Source: CAYJAD01 sp964371195
Lineage (GTDB): Bacteria; Desulfobacterota; Desulfovibrionia; Desulfovibrionales; Desulfovibrionaceae
Assembly: GCA_964371195.1 (NCBI GenBank)
Contig: CAYJLD010000089.1
Coordinates: 1 to 8,311, forward strand
Direction: 5' to 3'
DNA: 8,311 nucleotides
Below the pieces are notes generated by a model, which saw only the letters and a list, made by a program, of their open reading frames with translations, had not been told where the DNA came from and did no database searches. Below, piece by piece: positions 1 to 6,136 of this stretch. The position numbers and the translations under genes were made by a program. Positions within the stretch are counted from its first letter, which is position 1, and each line of letters starts with the position of its first letter.

Positions 1-455
1 CTTTCTACATTAGGAAAAGCTGAAATTGTGCGAGCAAGTTCACCTTGTAGGGCACGAACATAGTTTACTTTTTGTACGAAATCAGTTTGCCCAACCTTGG
101 TTTCATCAAAAATTTCAAAACCAATACCTTGACCAACTAAATTACCTTCACCAGCCACTTTTAAGCGTAAGTCATATACATTTTCAGCCGGAACCATGAT
201 AGTAGTACCATTATTGGTTAGCTCATAAGGTATACTGTCTGTTTGCAAGATAGTAACTACACGGTTAGCATCTTCTGGAGTTAAGTTTGAGTATAATAAA
301 CCATAATTAGGTTGATTAATCCATACCGTTAGAGCAATAAAACCAGCTATTGTAAGTACAGCAACACCAGCTATAATTACACGTTGGGTCATGGTGAACT
401 TGGTCCAAAATTCTTTGGCTCTCTCAGTGTACTGTTTGAAATCTGGCATGGGCAT
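1..455 (-). CDS. fliF: Flagellar MS-ring protein FliF, N-terminal part (runs off left edge)
   Basis: FliF forms the MS ring in the inner membrane, the platform for the C ring, the export gate and the rod. Only the first 151 residues are present; the full protein is usually above 500 residues. The protein starts MPMPDFKQYTERAKEF. A hydrophobic segment at about residues 26-45 is the first membrane helix. The periplasmic part follows with typical FliF features: YSNLTPEDANRVV (55-67), IPYEL (75-79), IMVPAENVYDLRLKVAGEG (86-104), GFEIFDETKVGQTDF (112-126) and NYVRALQGELARTIS (131-145). The ATG at 455 has ACGGAG (463-468) upstream; Met3 at 449 is a less likely alternative. The gene follows fliE after a 49-nt gap and is probably in the same operon. 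The frame is open to the window edge, so truncation is by the window only. Confidence 0.96.
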   Translation of the reverse strand, partial: MPMPDFKQYTERAKEFWTKFTMTQRVIIAGVAVLTIAGFIALTVWINQPNYGLLYSNLTPEDANRVVTILQTDSIPYELTNNGTTIMVPAENVYDLRLKVAGEGNLVGQGIGFEIFDETKVGQTDFVQKVNYVRALQGELARTISAFPNVE

Positions 456-504
456 GACTTTTCTCCGTTTATTTTAAGTTTAATGTATATACTTTCTATA
501 TTAC

Positions 505-954
505 TTAGAATTGGATACGACTTAATTCTTTATAAGCTTCAATAACCTTACCACGTACAGCGGAGGTTAAGCTCATGGCAACACTAGCCTTTTGTAGCGT
601 AATCATAAGCTCGTGTACATTTTGACTACGACCTGAAGCAAATTCGTCAATAGCTGCAGCTTTGGCATGCTGTAATGATTGCAACTTATTAAAGCCGGTA
701 GATAATGTATCACCAAAAGAGTTGGGATTAGCTACAGGCAAAGTTTCAGCAACACGGCTTTTAATAAAATCAGCATGCGCACCAAAGTTTTCACCCTTAT
801 CAACACTATCACGCACAAGGGATTGATCTAAAACATGCGCAAAAGCACTTTTATTATCACCAATGGAGGTAGATTCTTTTAAATGTGCTTCGGTTTGACC
901 AAAATTTTGTAGGGCCTTATTATATGCCTGTATTCCAACTGCACTGATACTCAT
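505..954 (-). CDS. fliE: Flagellar hook-basal body complex protein FliE
   Basis: FliE links the MS ring to the proximal rod and is an early export substrate. The diagnostic part is the C-terminal half (about residues 85-149), with QSLQHAKAAAIDEFASG, then NVHELMITLQKASVAMSLTSAV and the ending EAYKELSRIQF; this matches the conserved helical FliE domain. At 149 residues it is longer than the usual roughly 100-110. The extra length lies in a polar, low-conservation stretch at about residues 25-80, between a short N-terminal segment (MSISAVGIQAYNKAL) and the conserved domain. The ATG at 954 is preceded by a strong AGGAGG (961-966 read on the minus strand), just after the flgC stop at 971-973. It is the third gene of the flgB-flgC-fliE-fliF order. 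Confidence 0.93.
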   Translation of the reverse strand: MSISAVGIQAYNKALQNFGQTEAHLKESTSIGDNKSAFAHVLDQSLVRDSVDKGENFGAHADFIKSRVAETLPVANPNSFGDTLSTGFNKLQSLQHAKAAAIDEFASGRSQNVHELMITLQKASVAMSLTSAVRGKVIEAYKELSRIQF

Positions 955-970
955 ATCAACCTCCTATAGC

Positions 971-1408
971 CTAACGCCCTATTTCTAAGGCTTTTTGATA
1001 CATTTTTTTAACTGCATCCATGGTAGAAACATTAGCTTCATAATTGCGTTGAGCTGTCATTAAATTGGCCATTTCTTCAACCACGTTAATGTCAGGATAA
1101 TATACATACCCTTCAGCATTGGCGTCAGGATGCCCTGGCTCATACACTTGCTTTAATGGGCGAGCATCCATGGCAACCGCACTAACTCGCACACCCTTTA
1201 ACTCACGATCAAGAGCTGAACGCATATGCTTTGAAAAAGGATCATCCACATTGGTGGCTTCTCTAATTACGGTACGACGGCGGTATGGACCACCCATGGG
1301 GGTACGCGTAGTCTTGGCATTGGCCAAGTTCATAGAGATTACATTCATCTGAGTGCGGTCTGCACTAAGGGCAGAAGCACTAATGTCTAGAGCTGTCATG
1401 AAGTCCAT
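971..1408 (-). CDS. flgC: Flagellar basal-body rod protein FlgC
   Basis: FlgC is one of the proximal rod subunits, exported through the flagellar type III apparatus and assembled in the periplasm. The 145 residues are normal family length. The N-terminal rod-family motif is clear (ALDISASALSADRTQMNVIS followed by MNLANAKTTRT). The C-terminal hallmark is PDINVVEEMANLMTAQRNYEANVSTMDAVKKMYQKAL (about 105-141), which forms the terminal coiled coil with the N-terminus. The ATG at 1408 shares one base with the flgB stop (TAATG), suggesting translational coupling, and a purine-rich GAAGGGAAG lies just upstream inside flgB. Met4 (1399) is a possible alternative start, but the overlap favours the first. 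Confidence 0.97.
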   Translation of the reverse strand: MDFMTALDISASALSADRTQMNVISMNLANAKTTRTPMGGPYRRRTVIREATNVDDPFSKHMRSALDRELKGVRVSAVAMDARPLKQVYEPGHPDANAEGYVYYPDINVVEEMANLMTAQRNYEANVSTMDAVKKMYQKALEIGR

Positions 1409-1818
1409 TATTGCTTCCCTTCTTGTATGATGGTTTTAATGCCTTCAAAGTTCTTTTGAATAACTTGGGTTAAGGCAGTATAATGTAATTGGTTCTTAGC
1501 CAATTTTGTCATTTCTTTATCAAGGTTTACCCTATCTTCACCATGAATTTCACGTGGCGTAAACTTCTTAAACCACTCAGGGCTAAAACCGTCAGCACTA
1601 AATGCTGTAGGCATATGCGCACCAGAGGTGCGAGCCATATTGCCTTTAAGATCAAGTCCTAAAGCTTTTTGTAGCTCACCTTCAAACTCAAGTTCACGTG
1701 GCTTGTACTTGGGTGTATTAACGTTTGCCAAGTTACTATTAATAACGTTTTGGCGTTGCAACTGCATGTCCAAAACCTTACCAACTAGATGTATTTGTGA
1801 TGAGTATAAACCTTTCAT
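1408..1818 (-). CDS. flgB: Flagellar basal-body rod protein FlgB
   Basis: FlgB is a proximal rod subunit next to FliE and FlgC. The protein is 136 residues, normal for the family. It shows the rod motif RQNVINSNLANVNTPKYKPR (about residues 23-42) and the C-terminal segment EDRVNLDKEMTKLAKNQLHY followed by TALTQVIQKNFEGIKTII. The start ATG at 1818 has an excellent AGGAGG at 1824-1829 with a short spacer. It is the first gene of the minus-strand flagellar operon. A sigma-54-type promoter 57-72 nt upstream of the start codon makes this the likely operon head. The stop overlaps the flgC start by one base. Confidence 0.97.
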   Translation of the reverse strand: MKGLYSSQIHLVGKVLDMQLQRQNVINSNLANVNTPKYKPRELEFEGELQKALGLDLKGNMARTSGAHMPTAFSADGFSPEWFKKFTPREIHGEDRVNLDKEMTKLAKNQLHYTALTQVIQKNFEGIKTIIQEGKQ

Positions 1819-1874
1819 AATAACCTCCTGCTAAGCTTAGCTTGGCAGTTTATAATTCTTTGTACTTTCTTATT

Positions 1875-1890
1875 AGCAAAGGTCGTTCCA
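1875..1890 (-). promoter_or_regulatory. Sigma-54 (RpoN) promoter for the flgB operon
   Basis: On the minus strand the sequence reads TGGAACGACCTTTGCT. Against the consensus TGGCACG-RNNN-TTGCW, only the fourth base differs, and the essential GG (-24) and GC (-12) are in place with correct spacing. The start of transcription would fall near 1864, leaving a leader of about 45 nt before the flgB ATG, which holds the AGGAGG site. RpoN control of early or middle flagellar genes is well known in many proteobacteria; that it operates here is inferred. Confidence 0.82.
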
Positions 1891-1960
1891 AAGCTGTAAC
1901 ATCTTGAAATTAAATATTAATTATGTGAAATTTCCACGCCATATACTTAATCAAATTTTT

Positions 1961-1980
1961 TAAGTCATCTTTTTGACTTA
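1961..1980. promoter_or_regulatory. Perfect inverted repeat, possible enhancer-binding-protein site for flgB
   Basis: TAAGTCA-TCTTTT-TGACTTA is a perfect 7-bp dyad with a 6-bp spacer; one further A/T pair extends it. It lies roughly 70-90 bp upstream of the -24 element of the sigma-54 promoter, about 95-115 bp upstream of the predicted start. That is the range where NtrC-family activators of RpoN usually bind. The role is inferred from symmetry and position only. It could also serve the divergent glycosyltransferase gene or be a chance AT-rich dyad. Confidence 0.4.
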
Positions 1981-2021
1981 ATTGAATTAAAATTGAGAGC
2001 TCTGCACAATTATTTTAAAAT

Positions 2022-2202
2022 ATAATTTTGCTGTTAAAATTTTAAAAATTACTTCAATAGCAAAATGCAATATGCAGAGTAAAAGGCACAAAAAATCAAT
2101 CGCTTAACGAGCAAGCAAAGCTAGCCCTACTCTTGATTTTTGGTCGCATTGGCTGGCGCCAACGCTCCATGAGCCCCTGCATAATGAATTATGCAGGGGC
2201 TC
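2022..2202 (+). repeat. Intergenic repeat, copy A (longer copy)
   Basis: Two blocks match a second copy at 3661-3751 in the same orientation. The left block (2022-2061) contains CTGTT and then TTTTAAAAATTACTTCAATAGC; 21 of 25 positions match 3683-3707. The right block (2162-2197) matches 3711-3746 without gaps at 28 of 36 positions, including exact ACGCTCCA and AATTATGCAGG at identical spacing. Copy A carries about 100 extra bases between the blocks (2062-2161) that copy B lacks. The orientation is arbitrary. No transposase or protein is associated. Confidence 0.6.
2171..2202. repeat. Perfect 15-bp inverted repeat (strong hairpin)
   Basis: GAGCCCCTGCATAAT, a two-base centre GA, then ATTATGCAGGGGCTC. 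The stem has eight G/C pairs and would form a very stable hairpin in RNA from either strand. There is no T-run directly after it on either strand (AAAATATC on plus, ATGGAGCG on minus), so it does not look like a standard intrinsic terminator. It forms the right end of repeat copy A. The corresponding part of copy B has kept the right arm but lost most of the pairing. Confidence 0.75.
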
Positions 2203-2315
2203 AAAATATCATTGCAACAAATATTCAGCTTACAAAATGTAATTTTATATATGGATTTTGGTGCTAATATTCTAAAATAAACACTCGGTTTTGATGCACA
2301 CGAAAAATAAATGCT

Positions 2316-2344
2316 TTTACAAAGTCTATATATCTTGATATAAA
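2316..2344 (+). promoter_or_regulatory. Sigma-70-type promoter for the glycosyltransferase gene
   Basis: TTTACA (2316-2321) and TATAAA (2339-2344) are separated by exactly 17 bp. Each differs from the consensus by one base. The start of transcription would be near 2351, giving a leader of about 37 nt to the ATG at 2388. In AT-rich DNA some chance matches are expected, but the spacing and position are good. Confidence 0.55.
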
Positions 2345-2387
2345 ATTCAGATTAAAACACATATTATTAATATTGAATGGAGCGATT

Positions 2388-3569
2388 ATGAATTTTCTTT
2401 TTGTACATCACAATTTTCCGGCCCAGTTTCATAAAATGTCTGAGTTATTGGCAGAAGATAAAAATAATAAGGTTTACTTCCTGTCTCTTTTTAAAAGGCG
2501 CAAAGATTTATTTGCCAAGGGTGTTGAATGGCTACAAATTAGAAATGAAAAAAAAGACTTGAGTAAAATTACTCTATATGAGCAATCTTTAATCTTTGCT
2601 GAAAGCTTGCTAATGCTTAAAAAGCAGGGCATTAACCCTGATGTAATTCATGGACATGCCAACTTTGGAACCATCAATTATAGCAAAGAAATTTTCCCAG
2701 ACGCTAGGCAAACCGGTTTTTTTGAATGGTTTTATAATATTGAAGTTGAAAAGCAAATTAACTATATCTTAAAAAACCCACCCCAAACCCTAAATATCCA
2801 ACAAAGACAGTGTAATATTTTAAGTGTTGGTGCACTTGATATGGTAGATGGTGCCGTTTCAGCTACGGAATGGCAAAAATCTCAATTTCCTGCGGAATAT
2901 CAGCAAAAAATACAAGCCATTCATAATGGCATTGATACTGAATTTTTTAAGCCTGGCACTCCAGAGCACTTACCAGAAAATATTGCCAAATTAAAAGGCA
3001 AAGAAATTGTAACATACACTGCTCGTTCTTTAGAACCACATCGGGGCTTTTTAACATTTTATCGTAGCATACCAAAAATTTTAGAAGAGCGACCCAATGC
3101 TCATATTATTATTGTGGGAAGTGAAGAGTCCACCTATTCTCCAGCCCTTTCTGAAGGAAAGACCTATTTGCAAGTCATGCAAAATGAAGTCAAAGTTGAT
3201 ATGTCACGTGTACACTTTATGCCCTTGGTAGAGTACAATATTTATAAATCAATCTTGCAATTATCTTCAGTACATATCTATTTAAGCGTGCCATTTACCC
3301 TTTCTTGGTCCTTACTTGAATCCATGAGTTGCGGATGCACCATGGTTGTATCTGATACCCAACCATTAAAAGAAGTTATTAAAGATGGTGAAAATGGTTT
3401 ATTTACTGATTTTCACGATGCAGACAGTCTTGCAAAACAAGTTTGTTATGCCTTAAAAAATCATAAAAAACTTGAAAAAATGCGTAAAAATGCACGTAAA
3501 ACCGTAATTGATAATTATGATGAGAAACTATTACTTCCTAAGTATATCAATTTTCTCAAGGGCGTATAA
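2388..3569 (+). CDS. GT4-family (GT-B fold) glycosyltransferase
   Basis: Predicted cytoplasmic enzyme moving a sugar from an activated donor to a surface-glycan or similar acceptor; the sugar and acceptor cannot be read from sequence. In the 393-residue form the N-terminus MNFLFVHHNFPAQFHKM is the typical first strand of this GT4 subgroup. The linker to the C-terminal lobe has HNGIDTEFF (179-187). The C-terminal donor-binding lobe has YTARSLEPHRGF (210-221), HIIIVGSEE (239-247) and VPFTLSWSLLESMSCG (301-316), where the usual E-x7-E motif keeps only its second glutamate. The ATG at 2388 has GGAG at 2379-2382. An in-frame TTG at 2373 would add five residues but has no good ribosome site. It is a lone gene between a divergent flagellar operon and convergent hypDE, flanked by direct repeats. 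A role in flagellar or envelope glycan synthesis is only a guess from context. Confidence 0.88.
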   Translation: MNFLFVHHNFPAQFHKMSELLAEDKNNKVYFLSLFKRRKDLFAKGVEWLQIRNEKKDLSKITLYEQSLIFAESLLMLKKQGINPDVIHGHANFGTINYSKEIFPDARQTGFFEWFYNIEVEKQINYILKNPPQTLNIQQRQCNILSVGALDMVDGAVSATEWQKSQFPAEYQQKIQAIHNGIDTEFFKPGTPEHLPENIAKLKGKEIVTYTARSLEPHRGFLTFYRSIPKILEERPNAHIIIVGSEESTYSPALSEGKTYLQVMQNEVKVDMSRVHFMPLVEYNIYKSILQLSSVHIYLSVPFTLSWSLLESMSCGCTMVVSDTQPLKEVIKDGENGLFTDFHDADSLAKQVCYALKNHKKLEKMRKNARKTVIDNYDEKLLLPKYINFLKGV

Positions 3570-3614
3570 AAATCACTGTATATTATAGGTAATATTTAAT
3601 ATCAAAAACTAAAA

Positions 3615-3690
3615 GGCCTGCACAGCTTGTAATTTTACCTTTGAAATTAACTTCATCGGCATAAATTGTACTGTTGCAGGCCAATTTTTA
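3615..3690. terminator. Bidirectional terminator between the glycosyltransferase gene and hypE
   Basis: GGCCTGCA (3615-3622) pairs exactly with TGCAGGCC (3675-3682). Three further pairs (CAG with CTG) follow across a one-base bulge. On the plus strand the stem is followed by AATTTTTA; on the minus strand by TTTTAGTTTTT. This suits a shared terminator for convergent genes ending at 3569 (plus) and 3764 (minus). The loop of about 46 nt is long. The bases just after the stem form a perfect 16-bp palindrome, CAATTTTTAAAAATTG (3682-3697). Confidence 0.6.
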
Positions 3691-3751
3691 AAAATTGCTT
3701 AAGTAGCGTCACGCTCCAAAAGACTACGTATAATAAATTATGCAGGAATAT
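3661..3751 (+). repeat. Intergenic repeat, copy B (shorter, decayed copy)
   Basis: Same orientation as copy A at 2022-2202. It shares CTGTT and the TTTTTAAAAATTGCTTAAGTAGC block on the left, and ACGCTCCA (3711-3718) plus AATTATGCAGG (3736-3746) on the right. The middle segment of about 100 bases is missing here, and the hairpin at the right end is weakened to about seven pairs. It overlaps the right arm of the terminator and ends 12 bases before the hypE stop. With copy A it brackets the glycosyltransferase gene. Confidence 0.55.
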
Positions 3752-3763
3752 TTAAGTGTTGCA

Positions 3764-4789
3764 TCAGCATATTCTAGGTAATTGATCCCCCTCAAGCATG
3801 GATAAAAGACGTCTTCCTCCAATATCCGTTTGCATTAAGACCTGCCCAGCACGAGTCACCCCATCTTCTGGAGCTAAAACCCTACCAATACAAGCTGCGT
3901 TTGCTCCATACGCGCTTTTACGCATGATACTAAGAACAGAGTCCACGCAAGCTTCAGGCACAATGCAAATTAATTTACCTTCATTGGCAAGGTATAATGG
4001 GTCTAGCCCAAGAAATGCACAACCATTACGAACGCTTTCATCAATAGGTACGAGACTTTCTTGCACCTTAATACATAGACCTGATTGCGTTGCAATTTCA
4101 TTTAAGGTGGTTGCCAAACCACCACGAGTTGGATCGCGTAATACATGCACATCTTCATGAGCAAGACTAGCTAAAATATCTGCAACCATGTGATTTAGCG
4201 GTGCTGAGTCAGATTGCACATCGCTAACAAAGGATAATCCCTCACGCTGCCCCATAATGGTTAAGCCATGATTACCCATAGGCCCACTTACCAAAACCAC
4301 ATCCCCAACCTTAGCACCTTGTCCTGTGGGTGGATGCTGGCTTATTACTTCACCTATACCAGTGGTATTAATAAATATTTTATCACACATACCCTTGGGC
4401 ACAACCTTTGTATCACCAGTAACTATTTGTACACCAGCCTCAGCTGCTGCCTTAGCCATATCTTGAACCACGCGCTCAAGGGTATCAAATTCAAGTCCTT
4501 CTTCCAAGATAAAAGCACAACTTAAATATAAAGGCTTAGCACCAAGCATAGAAACATCATTTACAGTACCATGCACAGCTAACGTGCCAATACTACCACC
4601 AGGAAAAAATAAAGGAGTAACAGTATAAGAATCAGTGCTCATGGCAATGGGACCGTTAACATTTAATAAGGCCGCGTCATCCATTTTTTCCAAAATTTCA
4701 TTGGAGAAATGTTTGAAAAAGCATTCGCTAATAAGTCGTTGCGATGCCCTTCCCCCACTACCATAATCAAGTAAAATGGTTTTCTCCAT
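3764..4789 (-). CDS. hypE: [NiFe]-hydrogenase maturation protein HypE (carbamoyl dehydratase)
   Basis: HypE accepts a carbamoyl group from HypF on its C-terminal cysteine and, using ATP, dehydrates it to a thiocyanate. The cyanide is passed to the HypC-HypD complex for the NiFe active site. The 341 residues are normal length. The end LPRIC places the catalytic Cys341 at the very C-terminus, followed directly by TGA. PurM-like ATP-binding features are visible: LDYGSGGRAS (7-16), STDSYTVTPLFFPGG (51-65), GTVNDVSMLGAKP (74-86), TGDTKVV (124-130), RDPTRGG (218-224) and NEGK (269-272). The ATG at 4789 lies one base after the hypD stop. Its ribosome site TAGGAG is formed by the last codons of hypD, so the two are very probably co-translated. 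Confidence 0.97.
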   Translation of the reverse strand: MEKTILLDYGSGGRASQRLISECFFKHFSNEILEKMDDAALLNVNGPIAMSTDSYTVTPLFFPGGSIGTLAVHGTVNDVSMLGAKPLYLSCAFILEEGLEFDTLERVVQDMAKAAAEAGVQIVTGDTKVVPKGMCDKIFINTTGIGEVISQHPPTGQGAKVGDVVLVSGPMGNHGLTIMGQREGLSFVSDVQSDSAPLNHMVADILASLAHEDVHVLRDPTRGGLATTLNEIATQSGLCIKVQESLVPIDESVRNGCAFLGLDPLYLANEGKLICIVPEACVDSVLSIMRKSAYGANAACIGRVLAPEDGVTRAGQVLMQTDIGGRRLLSMLEGDQLPRIC

Positions 4790-4790
4790 C

Positions 4791-5882
4791 TTATGCTCCT
4801 AAACGATATTTATAATATGCCGCGCATGAACCTTCGGTAGATACCATGCAAGGCCCCACTGGTTTAGCCGGTGTACAAGTTTTAGCAAAAAGTGGACATT
4901 GTGGTGGAATAAGCTTGCCCTTTAATACATCACCACATCGACAACCACTTATGCCCTTAACTTCTGGTAATGTAAGGTCAAGCTGTTTCTCAGCATCCAT
5001 ATCCTCAAATTCTTTTTTAATAATAAGACCACTTTGAGCAATAGAACCAATGCCACGCCACAAACCATCACCGCTTAAAAATACCTGCTCAAGCACAGCC
5101 CTTGCCCGAGGGTTTCCATCATTATCTACAGCCCGAATATAAGCATTTTCTATTTTACTCTTCTTCCCTTGTAGCTGTTCTGCCATCATACACAAAGCTA
5201 ATAAAATATCTGCTGCATCAAAACCTGCTACAATACCAGGAGTTTTATACTCTTCTAAAAATTTATAGGGTTCAAGGCCAAGTATGGTAGAAACATGCCC
5301 AGGCAAAAGAAAAGCATCCACAGCACAATCCACATCGTCTAATAACACACGCAAAGCTGGTGGAACTAATTTATGACAAGAATATATTAAAAGATTTTTA
5401 ACCCCTTGCTGCCTTGCCATAAGCATGGTTCCAGCTATGGTAGGAGCTGTAGTCTCAAAGCCAACCCCAAGAAATACAACTGTATCATTAGGGGTTTTTT
5501 GTGCTAAAGCTAGTGCATCCAAAGGAGAATACACAACTTCAACTCTTGCACCTTGAGCCTTGGCATGCTTTAAGCTTCGACCATCAGGTCCAGGTATACG
5601 CAAAAGGTCCCCAAAGGTAGCCACAATTAAACTATCTCGCCCAGCAAGTTCCAAAAAAGTTGCAACTTCTGCATCATGCGTAACACATACTGGACAGCCA
5701 GGCCCAGATAGATGGGTAATGTTTGAGGGCAAAATATCACGTAAACCGCTATGAAATATAGATACAGTATGTGTACCACATACTTCCATAAAGCGTAACT
5801 CTTTGCCATCAAGTGTATACTTTAATTTTTCTAAAAGCGGCTTACAAACTTCAGGATTTTTAAAATCACGAGTATAGTCCAT
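4791..5882 (-). CDS. hypD: [NiFe]-hydrogenase maturation protein HypD (Fe-S scaffold)
   Basis: HypD, with HypC, is the scaffold on which the Fe(CN)2CO unit of [NiFe] hydrogenases is assembled in the cytoplasm. The 363 residues match the family. Conserved features are visible in order: FMEVCGTHT with Cys35 (31-39), SGPGCPVC with Cys63 and Cys66 (59-66), TFGDLLRIPGP (89-99), FLGVGFETTAPT (137-148), LPGHVS (193-198), and the C-terminal GCRCGDVLKGKLIPPQCPLF (313-332) with later cysteines at 336, 345 and 353. These include the ligands of the [4Fe-4S] cluster. The ATG at 5882 has GAAGG at 5889-5893. It heads a two-gene unit with hypE. hypC, which often sits directly upstream, is not here; the upstream side is a divergent intergenic region. 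Confidence 0.97.
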   Translation of the reverse strand: MDYTRDFKNPEVCKPLLEKLKYTLDGKELRFMEVCGTHTVSIFHSGLRDILPSNITHLSGPGCPVCVTHDAEVATFLELAGRDSLIVATFGDLLRIPGPDGRSLKHAKAQGARVEVVYSPLDALALAQKTPNDTVVFLGVGFETTAPTIAGTMLMARQQGVKNLLIYSCHKLVPPALRVLLDDVDCAVDAFLLPGHVSTILGLEPYKFLEEYKTPGIVAGFDAADILLALCMMAEQLQGKKSKIENAYIRAVDNDGNPRARAVLEQVFLSGDGLWRGIGSIAQSGLIIKKEFEDMDAEKQLDLTLPEVKGISGCRCGDVLKGKLIPPQCPLFAKTCTPAKPVGPCMVSTEGSCAAYYKYRLGA

Positions 5883-6067
5883 AACAAACCTTCTATTAAA
5901 ATATTTTCAGTTAAACTATATCTCGTAAATCTATGTTATCTTCCCCCTATTGTCCAGTATATGACTTTACATTTATCATCCGAAATAATTACTGAAAGAT
6001 ATATTTTCATAAAATTCAATGCATTTTTTATATTCTCAAAAGCCATATGTTGCCTTTACTAAAAAAA

Positions 6068-6097
6068 TTGATTATTTCTCAATGCGCTAAATGTTAT
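6068..6097 (+). promoter_or_regulatory. Possible weak promoter for the RgpF-like gene
   Basis: TTGATT (6068-6073) and TGTTAT (6092-6097) are 18 bp apart, about 40 bp before the TTG start. The -35 element fits well and the -10 element matches at only four of six bases, so it is weak. The whole 254-bp region between hypD and this gene is very AT-rich. I see no clear promoter for hypD on the minus strand. Confidence 0.25.
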
Positions 6098-6136
6098 TCA
6101 TAAAATACTGTAAAAGCATAATGCAAGGAGAATAGT

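Larger units (their letters stand above)
1895..2315. other. Gene-free divergent intergenic stretch, rich in inverted repeats
   Basis: This lies between the flgB promoter and the glycosyltransferase promoter and has no convincing coding region on either strand. It holds the dyad at 1961-1980, repeat copy A (2022-2202) and several inverted repeats: CTCTGCA at 2000-2006 with TGCAGAG at 2073-2079, AAAAATCAA at 2091-2099 with TTGATTTTT at 2133-2141, and TTGGC with GCCAA near 2149-2162. The part from about 2100 to 2200 looks richer in G and C than the very AT-rich DNA on either side, suggesting a separate origin or a structured RNA. Confidence 0.6.

Noticed and set aside
1119..1352. Short plus-strand open frame inside flgC
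   Set aside because: It is antisense to a conserved rod protein, with no domain and no ribosome site.
2100..2202. Possible tRNA or tmRNA remnant in the GC-richer intergenic patch
   Set aside because: No T-loop GTTCGAA-type sequence, acceptor stem or cloverleaf can be drawn; the perfect hairpin explains the symmetry better.
2373..2387. TTG start five codons upstream for the glycosyltransferase
   Set aside because: GGAG at 2379-2382 is correctly placed for the ATG at 2388, and MNFLFVHHNFPAQF is the natural family N-terminus; nothing supports the TTG.
3798..4160. Open frame of 120 codons on the plus strand inside hypE
   Set aside because: It is antisense to a confidently recognised gene, and its composition is that of a shadow frame.
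5883..5960. TATAGT-like -10 element upstream of hypD on the minus strand
   Set aside because: No acceptable -35 element lies 16-18 bp upstream, and such hexamers are common in AT-rich DNA.
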